64,000 nucleotides of DNA. Source: Lampris incognitus (Eukaryota; Chordata; Actinopteri; Lampriformes; Lampridae). The notes beneath the pieces were generated by a model. It did not search any database and had not been told where the DNA came from. It was given only the letters and a program-made list of their open reading frames with translations. This document shows positions 10,802-22,700 of this stretch, piece by piece. The stretch covers positions 109,974,582 to 110,038,581 of the forward strand of contig NC_079213.1 in NCBI RefSeq assembly GCF_029633865.1. The letters run 5' to 3'. A program made the position numbers and the translations under genes. Every line of letters begins with the position of its first letter. Positions within the stretch are counted from its first letter, which is position 1.

Positions 10802-10906
10802 ATTTATTTAATGTTGATCACTTCAAAGACTACACAAGTAGTGACTGAAGGTGGTTTATTTAATTCAACAAATTTACATCAAAACTTGATGGATTGGTTA
10901 CACTTA

Positions 10907-12124
10907 CACTCACTGGCCACTTTATTAGGTACACCTTGCTAGTACCGGGTTGGACCCCCTTTTGCCTTCAGAACTGCCTTAATCCTTCGTGGCATAGATT
11001 CAACAAGGTACTGGAAACATTCCTCAGAGAGTTTGGTCCATATTGACATGATAGCATCACGCAGTTGCTGCAGATTTGTCGGCTGCACATCCATGATGCG
11101 AATCTCCCAGTCCACCACATCCCAAAGGTGCTCTATTGGATTGAGATCTGGTGACTGTGGAGGCCATTTGAGTACAGTGAACTCATTGTCATGTTCAAGA
11201 AACCAGTCTGAGATGATTCGAGCTTTATGACATGGCACGTTATCCTGCTGGAAGTAGCCATCAGAAGATGGGAACACTGTGGTCATAAAGGGATGGACAT
11301 GGTCAGCAACAATACTCAGGTAGGCTGTGGCGTTGACACGATGCTCAATTGGTACTAAGGGGCCCAAAGTGTGCCAAGAAAATATCCCCCACACCATTAC
11401 ACCACCAACAACAACCTGAACCGTTGATACAAGGTAGGATGGATCCATGCTTTCATGTTGTTGACGCCAAATTCTGACCCTACCATCCGAATGTCGCAGC
11501 AGAAATCGAGACTCATCAGACCAGGCAACGTTTTTCCAATCTTCTATTGTCCAATTTTGGTGAGCCTGTGCGAATTGTAGCCTCAGTTTCCTGTTCTTAG
11601 CTGACAGGCGTGGCACCCGGTGTGGTCTTCTGCTGCTGTAGCCCATCTGCCTCAAGGTTCGACGTGTTGTGCGTTCAGAGATGCTCTTCTGCATACCTCG
11701 GTTGTAATGAGTGGTTATTTGAGTTACTGTTGCCTTTCTGTCAGCTCGAACCAGTCTGGCCATTCTCCTCTGACCTCTGGCATCAACAAGGCATTTTCGC
11801 CCACAGAACTGCCACTCACTGGATATTTTCTCTTTTTCGGACCATTCTCTGTAAACCCTAGAGATGGTTGTGCGTGAAAATCCCAGTAGATCAGGTTTCT
11901 GAAATACTCAGACCAGCCCGTCTGGCACCAACAACCATGCCACGTTCAAAGTCACTTAAATCACCTTTCTTCCCCATTCTGATGCTCGGTTTGAACTGCA
12001 GCAGATCGTCTTGACCATGTCTACATGCCTAAATGCATTGAGTTGCTGCCATGTGATTGGCTGATTAGAAATTTGCGTTAACAAGCAGTTGGACAGGTGT
12101 GCCTAATAAAGTGGCCGGTGAGTG
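10907..12124 (-). mobile_element. Tc1/mariner transposon, broken
   Basis: Inverted ends CACTCACTGGCCACTTTATT and its complement, with TA duplications at 10905-10906 and 12125-12126. Length 1218 bp. The minus strand encodes a Tc1 transposase: an uninterrupted C-terminal 274 residues (11763-10939) preceded by a helix-turn-helix part (about 11985-11764) cut by an in-frame TGA near 11891. Confidence 0.95.
10939..11985 (-). pseudogene. Tc1 transposase, N-terminal part disrupted
   Basis: The DD34E catalytic residues are present: WSDESRF, then QQDNVPCH, and [12 protein letters not shown]. The N-terminal helix-turn-helix reads LSDFERGMVVGARRAGLS before a stop, with HNHL/REWSEKEK in another frame. 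This single shift in the DNA-binding domain would prevent a full-length enzyme. Transposase performs cut-and-paste at TA sites. Confidence 0.9.
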
Positions 12125-12320
12125 TATATTAGTGATTCATTTTCATAGATGACAAAGGATTTCTAATTCAGATGTCTGAAACTGGAGAATTCATAATCTA
12201 GTAAGTGAATATGGAATTCATGAGATGTTATGAGACCTGTGTTTTTGTTAGATTATTTTGATAAAAAAAAAGAAAGAAAGAAACCAAATGATCAGATGGT
12301 AAACAAAAATGTTTAATAAA

Positions 12321-12390
12321 GACAGAGAACAGCCTGATTGATGTGAACACTAACGTCTCCTGTCTCTCTACTTTTATCTGTTTAAAACAG
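12321..12390 (+). repeat. 70-bp duplicated segment, copy 2
   Basis: Near-identical to 9063-9132. It ends tttaaaacag; the following sequence has no open CCP frame. Confidence 0.8.
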
Positions 12391-12793
12391 AGATTATATT
12401 CTGTCTCCACGGGTACCAGCCGGTACCTGTAACAGGTTCACAAAAATGATACTGTTCAGGAACAGATGTGTGAGTATCTTTTACAATCCAGAAATTAGTG
12501 ATGACTGTCAAGGGGTTGATTACCTTTGCAAGGCACTGTACATAGAAGGCTATTGTGGATTTCGGTTTCCAGTGGCTTTAAAAACATGGCAGGCTGATCT
12601 TGGTACTGTGATGTTAGCATAGCAGGATAAACACAGCTGTAGCTAATAACATTAAATCTGGAGTAGGCAAGATTATTTCATTATAATTTCGGTTGAAATA
12701 ACTAATTTTGACCATTGCATCACACTAACAATGTTTAATTGAAGGGTTACTTTAAAGATGTGTGTCTTCGAGTGTCCTGTTCTTTGTACTGCA

Positions 12794-13058
12794 TGTAGCA
12801 AATTCAGGGGGCAGTCGGAATCCAACGCAGCCGGGACGCTAACCCTGGTAGCCCGCACCATGGGCAACTGCGCCAACCAGTCTACTAAAGGGTCCGACCT
12901 GTTAGCCAAGGGCTAGCGAGTCTAGTCATTCGTGGTCGTTACACTACCCCCCTCCATTGGGAAGTGCGTCCCCGCGCTTCAGCATATCAGCGCCCTCACG
13001 CCTCTGGGTGCATGCGCTTTTGATGACCTCACGGTCTCGCCATCCCACTTCTGACACT
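12794..13058 (-). mobile_element. tRNA-bearing miniature LTR element, LTR plus internal part
   Basis: On the minus strand: primer-site-like TGTCAGAAGTGGGAT (13058-13044), an internal part of about 100 bp, a purine run GGAGGGGGG, then an LTR from TGTAACGACC (12943) to TTTGCTACA (12794), 150 bp. The second LTR is missing; an RTE LINE tail abuts at about 13061. This copy is more diverged than the other subfamily II copies. A fossil. Confidence 0.8.
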
Positions 13059-13060
13059 TC

Positions 13061-13440
13061 TATTACTACTTTCGGCTGCTCCCGTTAGGGGTCGCCACAG
13101 CGGATCATATCTGTTTCCATTTCTTCCTGTCCCTCTGCATCTTCCTCTGTCACACCAGCTACCTGCACGTCCTTTCTCACCACATCCATAAACCTCTTTG
13201 GCCTTCCTCTTCTCCTCTCCCCTGGCAGCTCCATATTCAGCATCCTTCTCCCAATATACCCAGTGTCTCTCCACATATGTCCAAGCCACCTCAATCTTGC
13301 CTCTCTTGCTTTGTCTCTAAACCGCCCAAACTGAGCTGTCCCTCTAATATACTCATTCCGGATCCTGCCCTTCTTCGTCAATCCCAATTAACATCTTAGC
13401 ATCTTCAACTCTGGCACCTCCAGCTCCATCTCCTGTCAAC
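13061..13440 (-). mobile_element. RTE-type LINE 3' end fragment
   Basis: The minus-strand frame (13387-13085) reads RNEYIRGTAQFGRF, ARLRWLGHMWRD, YIGRRMLNMELPGE and RRGRPKRFMDVV. This is the C-terminal part of the same LINE family as 45572-47850. The 3' end is marked by gtcgccacagcgg and an agtagtaata-like tail next to the miniature LTR element. 5'-truncated, as expected of a LINE. Confidence 0.85.
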
Positions 13441-14935
13441 CTTTTCCCTCAACCTTGACTTTCTATTACTTACTGAGACCTGGCTTAAACCTGGGGAGTG
13501 CGCCATTCTAGTGGAGCTCTCTGCCCACCCAGCTATAATTTTCTGAATGCACCCAGGTTAACAGGTCATGGTGGGGAGAAAGTAGCTGCACTTAAGAACC
13601 ATCACACTTGTATTCCTTTTATTTTTGGTTCTTTTACTAATTTTGAAATCTTAACTTTTAAAATTGTTTGTAACAACCCAATTTGTTGTACAATCATTTA
13701 TCGACCCGCCCAATTCATCTACAGGTTTTCTCAATGAATTCTCAGGTATTATCGTCTCTCGTTCTTAAATTTGATAGGGCCATTATAGTTGGTGATTTTA
13801 ACATCCATATATATAGATAATCCTTTAAACTCATTTTTCATGGATTTTTTTTAAACATTTCTAAATCTTTTACCTTGTGCAGCATGTCACTGGCCCCACA
13901 CATAACCGTGGCCACACCCTTGATTTAGTTTTCACTCTGAACATGTCTCTTAATTCCCTGAATAAGACTGATATTGATTTCGTCTCTGACCATAAATGCA
14001 TTACCTTTGACGCTTCTTTACCACCTACTACAATACCCCATAAACATATAATTAACTCTCGCGTCTTTAATAAGCAGTCAGCAGCCATATTTTCTAGTTA
14101 CTTTTCCAATCTGGCCAGCTGCCCTCCTCACTTCGTCAACATTAATGACCAAGGTAGTGGGTTTAATTTGTGTACATCTGCGCGTGATTTTTCGGCTCCA
14201 TATACTTCCAGGGCTGTCCCAGTTATTAACACAACCCCTCGGATCAATGAAAACATCCGTCAAAAAAGAAGGGAATATAAAAAGGCCGAACACAGATGGA
14301 AAAAAATCTTTAAGTTCTACAACTTCATGTGAAGGAAATATCAAAATTGAATCAAACTATTAAAGATTCGAGAGCTGCTTACTTCTCTGACTTGATTGAG
14401 GGTAATAAACATAACCCTAGGTTTCTGTTTAGTACTATCAATCAGCTTGTGTATCCCTCTCTTCCTACCATTTCTGCCTGTTCTGCTAATGACTGAAAAT
14501 TTCTTGTCTTTCTTTGTTGACAATATCAATGGTCTAAAGCAGGGGTGTCTAACTCCAGGCCTTGAGGGCCGCAGTGTCTGCAGGTATTTGTTGCAACCGT
14601 GCACTACACCACCTGATTTAACTAATTAGTTCACCTCCTGGATCAAGGAGGGAAAGGAACTAGTTTAATCAGGTGGTGTAGTGCATGGTTGCAACAAATA
14701 CCTGCAGACACTGTGGCCCTCGAGGCCTGGAGTTTGACACCCCTGGTCTAAGGTACAATTTTAGCCCCACCCCTCCCAGCCGTTCGATTTTAATATCGGA
14801 ATTTGCTTCCATTTCTGTACAGTCCCTTGTTACTACTGTAGCCCTTATGCATCCCTCCTCCAGTCCCTGTGATATAGTTCTGACAATTTAAAAAAAATCC
14901 ATCCTCCTGGCTTGGGTCCCAGCCTGCTCTCTATC
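13441..14935 (+). mobile_element. L2-type LINE fragment, interrupted by a MITE
   Basis: Broken frames read endonuclease pieces (TETWLKPGE-like, VGDFNIH, GPTHNRGHTLDLVF, SDHKCITFD), then the linker to RT (RKAEHRWKK-like KAEHRWKK, DSRAAYFSDLIEGN, FLFSTINQLV). This order is typical of L2/CR1-group LINEs. Both the beginning and the RT core are absent. A palindromic hAT MITE (14540-14745) interrupts it. Confidence 0.75.
14540..14745 (+). mobile_element. Palindromic hAT MITE
   Basis: Ends CAGGGGTGTCTAACTCCAGG and its complement; the arms extend nearly to the centre. Target duplication gtctaaag / gtctaagg. It is inserted in the L2 fragment, so it is younger than it. Confidence 0.92.
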
Positions 14936-15248
14936 ATCAACTGTTCATTCACATATGGGTATGTACCATGGCTGTATTATAGTAGAACTGGATACCGGAT
15001 CTAAAAGTGGTGCCAGTTCATTCCTATGAAAATTGCTCGCCTGGCGCATATGCCAAAAACGTTACTGGCTTCCGGGTACATGGGGCCTACTGAATATGCG
15101 CAGTAGTTTTACTCCAATCGTGCCTCTAGCTATGAGAATGGCTCGTACACAGCTGAGCCGTCATGCAGAAAAAAACGATTTTTCTGGGCTTTTTCTGGGC
15201 ATTGGAAAATTTTTGAAAAGAATAAATCCCCATGGCTTAAAAATGTAC
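14936..15248. other. Intergenic, nothing recognised
   Basis: No gene or element ends seen. Confidence 0.45.
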
Positions 15249-15405
15249 TGTAACACGCATGCATAAATAGACTCACCAGCCCTTGGCTAACGGGTCAGAC
15301 CCTTTAGTCGACTGGTTAACGTTGTCGCCTGTGGTGCGGGAGATCCGGGTTCGCGTCACGGCTGCGGCAGTTCCCGGACTTGCCCCCCTGAATTTGGCCG
15401 TCCAA
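15249..15405 (+). mobile_element. Solo LTR-like copy of tRNA-bearing miniature LTR element, subfamily II
   Basis: Starts TGTAACACGCATGCATAA and contains the shared tRNA-like core with GGTTCGCGTCA as B-box region. It is diverged from other copies, especially towards the right end. A fossil, probably older than the copy at 4405. Confidence 0.7.
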
Positions 15406-15665
15406 GACGGCAACATGAGCGCATGCGTTTTCGAGAGCTGATCACTAATATTTTCTAAAACAAGCGGAACACACAACCTTCTAATAGACTATTGTATTAC
15501 AGTGCTACAAGAGCTGTTTTTTTATGGTTTATGTTGATGTGCTAGTCACCTTCATCGTTACTCTAGTCGTTTTAAACCGTTAAACTTATCCGAGGTAAAA
15601 GCTAAGTTAGTTGAGTTTGTTAGCCATGGGAAACAGCATGGCCAAGTCAGTGAAGAAGTCCCTTC

Positions 15666-16442
15666 GTGACTTCGGAACACGACTACTGCATGGAAGTTCG
15701 ACCTGTAACATTAGCTATTGTGGATGAAGATTTTCCTCCCTTGCCTATGATACCATCCAAACCCCCGGCTGCTAAGAAAAGCAAGACCCCACGAGGTCCA
15801 GATGTAGATAGTAGTACAGACATTGAGCAGAAAATCTCAGTGATGTTTAACACCAGAATTGATGCTCTGGAAAAGCATGTGCAGAGATTAATCTCTGACA
15901 ACACAATGAACATCGAAGGTCTAAAAAAAACTGTTGACTTTGCCTGTGCTGAGATTCGAGATGTGAAAGGGAAAATGATAAACGTCGAGGATCGAGTCTG
16001 CATGGCAGAGAAGAAAGCAAGCCTGATGGAATGTTTAGCTGATCTCGAGAGCTACTACCGACGGTGGAACCTGCGACTCTACAGTGTAGCAGAATCTAAG
16101 GACCAGAACATCTGCAGAGAGGTGATACAGATCTGTAAGTCTATCCTACCTGAGCACAAGGCCAAGTTTTATGATGTAGTTGATACAGTGCATCGACTCA
16201 GACAACCGAGAAAAGGAGATTCCAGACCTCAAGGGATTATTCTCCAGTTCACCTCATGTGTTTCCCGGGATGCAGTTCGGAAAGCGGCAAAAAAATCCCC
16301 CTTCCTTCGAGAGAACAACCTGCGCTTTGCTGAGGACTTGTCCCAGTCCGTCAGAGAGAAAAGGATGCAGCTCTGGCCTTTGTTGGCTAAGGCTCGCGAA
16401 CAAGGGAAGACGGCATATTTCGTTGGTGGTCGCCTTTGCTAA
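15666..16442 (+). CDS. LINE ORF1-like protein (L1-type RNA-binding protein)
   Basis: 258 residues without interruption. It has an N-terminal coiled-coil-like region (residues about 50-125), then the conserved block ESYYRRWNLRLYSVAE, VVDTVHRL and RPQGIILQFTS, then LRFAEDLSQSVREKR. This is the RRM plus C-terminal domain arrangement of L1 ORF1 proteins. Such proteins coat LINE RNA. The C-terminal end looks a little short. Element DNA, not a host gene. Confidence 0.75.
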   Translation: MTSEHDYCMEVRPVTLAIVDEDFPPLPMIPSKPPAAKKSKTPRGPDVDSSTDIEQKISVMFNTRIDALEKHVQRLISDNTMNIEGLKKTVDFACAEIRDVKGKMINVEDRVCMAEKKASLMECLADLESYYRRWNLRLYSVAESKDQNICREVIQICKSILPEHKAKFYDVVDTVHRLRQPRKGDSRPQGIILQFTSCVSRDAVRKAAKKSPFLRENNLRFAEDLSQSVREKRMQLWPLLAKAREQGKTAYFVGGRLC

Positions 16443-16839
16443 TGGTACTGAACTGTTTCCTGCCACTTGAGTTTGAGGTTTGATAGTTATCCAAGACTAT
16501 GTAGGGTCAAAACCTGATATTGTTGTTTTGATACAGCCTAATAACGTTAATTCCGATTTTCTAAATAACAGTAACTAGACTCTTTTCGTTCAGATTTAAT
16601 GGGTCTTCTTGCACACTACTTTTCCACTGAATGTCCAATAACTGTTGTAGCCTTCTAGTAGGCTATTTGGTTTCAACAGATAGCATTGTTGCTTCATAAT
16701 TTTTCTAGTGTTCCACTTTAGATACTTTTTTTTAGGACTTAAGATGGTGCGGCTCTTGACAGTCGGGTTAAATTTCCTAGCAAATTATATTCTATCCTTA
16801 CTTCCTATTTTGATCCCTTTTGTTGTTAATATGTCCTTA

Positions 16840-17240
16840 TTATCTATTATTACTCTCAATGCCAGGGGGTTATGGAATATTATAAAACGTAAAGCTGTTT
16901 TTTTTGTTTGCTAAGCAGCAAAAACAGATTTTTGTTTCATTCAAGAGTCTCACTCGATTACCAGTGACGCTAGATTTTGGAGATCTCAATGGGGCAACGA
17001 TCTATGGTTGGCAAGCGGTTCTGAATACTCTGCAGGGGTTGCTACTCTAAAACACACATTCTCTGGTTCTATCCTTCTTTCTGTTTGTGACAGAGCAGGT
17101 CATTTCATGTTTCAAGTTATCGACACTGACCACTTTACTTTTATAATTGTTCATATTTATGGCTACCACTCTAATGCTGAAAATGACCGGCTGCTTGATA
17201 TGTTGGAGAATAAGATTCAACACATGCTTAATAACTTTAG
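16840..17240 (+). pseudogene. LINE endonuclease fragment
   Basis: Starts SIITLNARGLWNIIKRKAVF, a classic endonuclease N-terminus. A frameshift near 16912 separates it from the next frame, which reads VATLKHTFSGSILLS and TFIIVHIYGYHSNAEND. The coding pattern is lost after about 17240. Confidence 0.75.
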
Positions 17241-17524
17241 ACATAAAAAAAACTCTGTTGCATCTGTCGCAAACGTAACAGAGCTAACTGCTAAGCTAGG
17301 CAAAATTCAAAGCGAGTAACATACTAGGAACGAGAGTCTGCCTACTAAACACAAGAGTCGTTTGAGAAAGAAAACTCGAGAATCTAGTGATAAGTGAACT
17401 AAGCACAGAAAATAGCTAAATCAGTAGAACAAATGAAGAAGTCAGGGCAGAATAGAGTGAAGGACCAGCATAACCAATAACCACCCGTCCACGACGAGGT
17501 CACCAATTATGAACAGCTTGGAAA

Positions 17525-17948
17525 ACGGTCTAGTCCGTTGCCTACCAACACAGGGATCGCCGGTTCGAATCCCCATGTTACCTCAGGCTTGCTCAGGCAT
17601 CCCTACAGACACAATTGGCCGATTCTGCGGGTAGGAAGCTGGATGTGGGTGTGTCCTGATCACTGCACGAGCGCCTCCTCTGATTGGTCGGAGCGCCTGT
17701 TCGGGGGGGAGGGGGATATGGGGAGAATAGAGTGGTCCTCACAAGTGCTACTTCCCCCTGGCGAAACTCCTCACTGTCAGGTGAAAAGAAGCGGCTGGCG
17801 ACCCCACGTGTATCGGAGGAGGCATGTGGTAGTCTGCAGCCCTTCCCAGATCGGCAGAGGGGGTGGAGCAGCAACCGGGATGGCTCGGTAGAGTGGGGTA
17901 ATTGGCCAACTATAATTGAGGAGAAAAAAAAAAAAAAAGGGAGGGGGG
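17525..17948 (+). mobile_element. tRNA-derived SINE, copy 1
   Basis: Contains B-box ggttcgaatccc near 17561, then the body ending in tggggtaattggcca and a poly-A/G tail. The same SINE occurs at 48361, 51621, 53597 and (minus) 61350-61789. About 400 bp. Transcribed by Pol III and moved by a partner LINE, by family knowledge. Confidence 0.88.
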
Positions 17949-18300
17949 GTAAAAAAAAAAAGAACATAGAGAAGAGATGGTACGAGAATAAACAGCAGTT
18001 ATCGATCTCACGATGCTGACTCTCATGAAGGCGGAAGCAGGAAACAGCTGGCAGTGACGAGTTTTCACAGCCATTTCACATTTTGGATTACGCGGCAAAG
18101 GATTAAAAAAAAAAGATTACACAGCAAAGGTGAGGATCAAGACTGTTGATGTTGTAAATCATTGTTATACTGCTTAATTTTTCGTTGAACACAAAAAGTA
18201 GAGATAAGTAGCAGCTAGTGTAAAATAACGTGATGCCGTGGGTTGGTTTTGCTCCGATCCTCCCCAATTTTTTGAGTCACCAGCCGTTACTGATAACATC
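17949..18300. other. Intergenic, nothing recognised
   Basis: Purine-rich start, then unremarkable sequence. Confidence 0.45.
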
Positions 18301-18556
18301 GTAGCCACTACTCCTACTTTCGGCTGCGACCGTTAGGGGTCGCCACAGCGGATCATCCGTTTCCATCCTGCCCCCCCCCCCCCTCCCGGTCACACCAGCC
18401 ACTTGCATGTCCTCTCTCACCACATCCATAAACCTCCTCTTTGGCCTTCCTCTTTTCCTCTTCCCTGGCAGCTCCATATTCAGCATCCTTCTCCCAAAAT
18501 ACCCAGAATCTCTCCTCCACACATGTCCAAGCCATGTCAATCTTGCCTCTCTTGGT
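18301..18556 (-). mobile_element. RTE-type LINE 3' end fragment
   Basis: The minus strand reads WLGHVWRRD, YFGRRMLNMELPGK and GRPKRRFMDVVREDM, then the gtcgccacagcgg 3' segment. Same family as 45572-47850. Confidence 0.85.
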
Positions 18557-18899
18557 ACGGTAAAATTATAGCAAATATATTTAATATCACAAAATATTTA
18601 AACAATCTAGTCAAGAATATTGTTAAATAACTTTCCTTTTCTATTTTACTTCTTAAGCAATTATGAATGTGCTGTCTTCTTCTGTAATTTATATCCAAAT
18701 GTACACTAAATTGTTAATAACGAGATGACAACACATAGATGCACATAGATAAAAAAGTAGGGCTTTTATACACAAAAGCTCTACCTAGGAAATATGAAAA
18801 CCCCAACAACCTTTCCTGAATAAGTCAGATGAGACAGGTAGCAGATATCTTTAGTTGTATTTAGAACTCATTTACATTTATGATAGATACCATAAGTGA

Positions 18900-19128
18900 A
18901 ACATAACCACTAATATAGATTGCCAGGAAAAGCAGATGATGAAATGCTGTAATGAGTCATGTTTTGCAACTTTTGAGAAATCCTACTGAGCAGCACATTT
19001 TTACCTTGAGTGCGGTCTTCGGCCCAGGGCATGGGGCAAACAAACACACTAAGTCTGCATGGTGAACACCTCATATTAAAGGAATGAGCCACAGTCAGAC
19101 TGTTGTTGCCATACACCTGCTCACTAAC
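18900..19128 (+). promoter_or_regulatory. Upstream region shared by factor H-like genes 2 and 3
   Basis: About 220 bp aligns, with gaps, to 34940-35169 upstream of gene 3. Shared blocks include gcagatg.tgaaatg at the left and the last 50 bp before the ATG (agccacagtcagactg). It presumably holds the promoter and 5' UTR. No unambiguous TATA box. Confidence 0.5.
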
Positions 19129-19198
19129 ATGCAATTGTATTTTGCTCTTCTTGTTTTCACCCTCTGGGTGAATATCGATGTTTCTTTATCACAGGATG
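19129..19198 (+). CDS. Signal-peptide exon, gene 2
   Basis: MQLYFALLVFTLWVNIDVSL then SQDG: a hydrophobic signal peptide, 70 nt ending in phase 1 exactly as in gene 3. The two bases after it are gg where gene 3 has gt. In the same frame an alternative donor lies after 19231. Confidence 0.8.
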
Positions 19199-19424
19199 GG
19201 AAGAAGACTTTTTTTTACCATCTCAGTGGAGGTGAATCAATTGGTTTGGTGCAGGTTGGTGTAGTAGTTTACCTTGTTTGGTCAAAAATGTCAAAGTCTT
19301 TAAGACACAAACTACAGTATTTTTGAGAGAAAAAGGTGAGGTTTACCAGGCAGCTTCTTCCACAAAGCCATTGATAAGCATGTGATGTTTCCTTTTTTCA
19401 TATTTTCATCCTTTAGCATGTTAG

Positions 19425-19678
19425 TGTTAACATGTTGTTATCTCTATGCATCCCTATTTAGTTAATGTAATGGAGGACAGCTCCCCTTCTGGTCAGGTTA
19501 TGCATGTGCAGTGTATTGCCCCTTCTAGGCGGGAGTCTCTTGTCATGCGCAGGTGTGGTGGTGCTGATGCGGAGAGCAAGTTGCTGGTCACTTGGTATCG
19601 TGAAGAAATGGAGTGAATAAAGTCGGTTTCACTGAAGATAAACGTCGTGTTTATTCAGAACAAGTTTAGTAGTCAACA
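19425..19678 (+). repeat. Copia 5' LTR
   Basis: 254 bp, TG...CA. Contains gaataaagtcgg, a probable poly(A) signal region. Confidence 0.95.
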
Positions 19679-19705
19679 TTGGTAGCAGAGGATGGTTAGC
19701 AGAAA

Positions 19706-22700
19706 ATGGCTTCTGCTAGTAGCTACAAAGTTCCACCGAAGTTCGATGAGTCCCGACCGTACGAGAGTTGGAAAAATGAAGTTGCTATGTGGAAGCTAGT
19801 TACTGAGCTGGATAAGAAGAAACAGGCCCTTGCTGTCGTCCTGGGGCTTGAAGGAAGGGCAAGGGATATCGCCATGGAAATACCCGCTGCAGACTTGAAT
19901 ACAGATGGGGGTATGGACGTTTTAATTGCAAAACTAGATGGAATGTTTCTCAAAGAAGAGAGGGACCGCGCTTACGATGCTTATTCGTATTTTGACTGTA
20001 TCAAGAAGGACAATTCTGTGTCCATGGCGGACTATGTGATTGACTTTGAGCAGCGATACAATAGAATGAAAAAGTATGATATGACTCTTCCCGATGCCGT
20101 ATTAGCTTTTAAACTTTTGGATACGGCTTGTCTAGACGAGAAAAATAGGCAAATGGCGCTGACAGCATGTACGGATCTAACGTTTGCGGCAATGAAGTCC
20201 GCGCTCAAGAGGATTTTTGGAGGGAAAATACAAGTCGACGCAACTAATGGCATACAAGTAAAAGATGAAGTGTTCTACACAGAGCAGCGCTCGCGAGGAA
20301 GATTTAAACGAACAAGTAACGTTGTGCAGCAAGCTGGACAAGAGTCACAGACAACACAGGTTGGACAACAAAAGCCACCGTTACAAGGTACTAACCCACT
20401 GGATAGGTTCGGTAGGCGATCAAAATGTGCTGTATGTCAGAGCACGTTCCATTGGGCCAAGGACTGTCCTCACAAGAATAGCGAGCAAGTAAAGCTAACT
20501 GAAGAGCCAGCAAAAGTAGAGGACACATTGTTTACCAAAGCCTCGCTGTCTGAATCAGCATCAGAGATCTTTCTGACTGAGTCGTTAGGGACAGCTATCA
20601 TTGATACTGCATGTACCCGCACAATATGCGGAGAAAAGTGGTTGGAAAATTTTGTCGCAGACCTCAGTCAAAGCCAAGTGAACCAGATAGCGCAAAGTGG
20701 AATTCCAAGCAGCAGACCATTTCGCTTTGGAGATGGGAATATAGTACATTCCTCCAAAATACTGAAACTGCCTGCAAAAATAGGACAGACAAAATGTCAA
20801 GTGGAAACTGAAGTAGTTAAAGCTGATATCCCACTGCTTCTGAGTAAGACTTCACTGAAAAGGGCAGGGACCATTTTGGATATGGAGAATGATAGTGCTG
20901 TGATGTTTAATCAAAATATCCCTCTTGAATTAACCAGCTCGGGACACTATTGTATAGATATCAGAGACAAGAGCACAGAAACAAAGCCAATAGAAACTGA
21001 AGCACTGACGGCTCCAGAGAACAGCCTGAATGAAGATGAGGTCCTCACAGTCACAGAAAATATGACCGCAAATGAGAAACACAAAGTTCTTCTGAAATTG
21101 CATAAACAGTTCGGTCACGCCTCCGCCGAGAGGCTACAGCGGCTCATCCATAGCTCTGGAAATAAAGACACAGAGTGTGACACGATTTTGCAGCACATAG
21201 TACAGGACTGTGACATTTGCCAGAGATACAGCAAGACGAAGCCAAAGCCTGCTGTGGGCTTGCCTCTTGCTTCAACGTTTAATGAAACGGTGGCAGTAGA
21301 TTTGCATGAGTTGGAACCAGGGGTATGGTACCTCCACATCATTGATCAATTCACAAGGTTCAGCGCAGGAAGCATTGTAAAAACCAAGAAGATCTCAGAG
21401 ATCGTCAAGTCATTTCTTCATACATGGATAGGAATCCACAGCGCCCCCCAGAGGCTCTACAGCGATAACGGAAGAGAATTCAATAATGCAGAGTTCCGTG
21501 ATATGGCTGAGAACTTTAACATTGAGACGAAAACAACAGCGGGATACAGTCCCTGGAGCAACGGACTACTGGAGAGGCATAATCAGACCCCCACCGACAT
21601 CATTCTGAAGGTCAGGCGAGAAAGTGGCTGTGACTGGGAAACGGCCCTGGACTGGGCTCTTATGGCTAAGAACAGTATGCATAATGTGCACGGCTACAGT
21701 CCACGTCAACTTGTGTATGGTTTGAATCCTAACCTTCCTTCTGTACTGGTTGATAAACCACCCGCACTAGAGGGTACTACTATGAGTGCTAGAGTAGGAG
21801 AGCACATTTCGGCCCTACATGCTGCTAGAAAAGCATTCACTGAAGCAGAGTGCTCAGAAAGGATAAGACGAGCACTACGTAAACAGCTCAGAGCTACAGA
21901 TGAAAAATATGACATGGGTGACAAGGTGTATTACAAACGAGCTGAATGTAATGAGTGGAAAGGACCAGGAATTGTTATTGGTCAGGATGGAGCTGTTGTT
22001 TTTGTAAGGCATGGTGGAATCTTAGTGCGAGTACATCACTCTAGACTTTCCAAGGTGAACACAAGGGTTAACGAAGAACAAATGGTACAAAATGAAAATG
22101 ATGCTGAAACAGTAAATGATGAACAAGACACAGAAACAGGAAATGATGAACAAGGTATAAACAATGTAGCTGATGATTTAGCCAGTGAACAAAATAGAGA
22201 GAATGAGTTACCTGAAAGTAATGTTGCACAAACTGAAATGGCCCATAAGCCTAATGCACATGATAATCCTGTCCCCTCTGCAGGTATAAGTTTAAAAACA
22301 GGACAGACTGTAACATATATGAACAGAGGTGACAATACTCTACTTAGAGCAAGAGTCTTGGGGAGAGCAGGCAAAGCTACAGGGAAATATAAAACATGGT
22401 ATAACATGCAACATCTAGAGAATAATGGAAGTGATGGGCAAAAGGTATCAGTTGATATCTCAGAAGTTGATAATCTCCACATAGAAACAGACAGAGAAGC
22501 TGATGTACTTATAACGAAAGACATCTCATTTGATGCAGCTAAACAGGAAGAAATAAAGAACTGGCACAATAATAATGTCTTCGAGGTAGCTAAAGATGCA
22601 GGTCAGAAATGTATCTCTACTAGATGGGTTTGTAGTCTTAAAGAAACACCTAAGGGTATTGTGTCTAAAGCACGACTGGTTGCCAGAGGTTTTGAAGAGA

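Larger units (their letters stand above)
15600..17240 (+). mobile_element. Tx1/L1-clade LINE, 5' half only
   Basis: The ORF1-type frame (15666-16442) is followed by the start of an apurinic-type endonuclease (16840-17240). The element stops inside the endonuclease, so it is 3'-truncated. This is the reverse of normal LINE truncation and suggests a later deletion. Confidence 0.75.

Noticed and set aside
9063-12390. Duplicated 70-bp segments as upstream parts of lost CCP exons
   Set aside because: Both end in an acceptor-like site, but no CCP-like frame follows either copy.
18900-19128. A precise promoter or TATA box for gene 2
   Set aside because: Shared sequence with gene 3 is clear, but no single motif fixes the transcription start.
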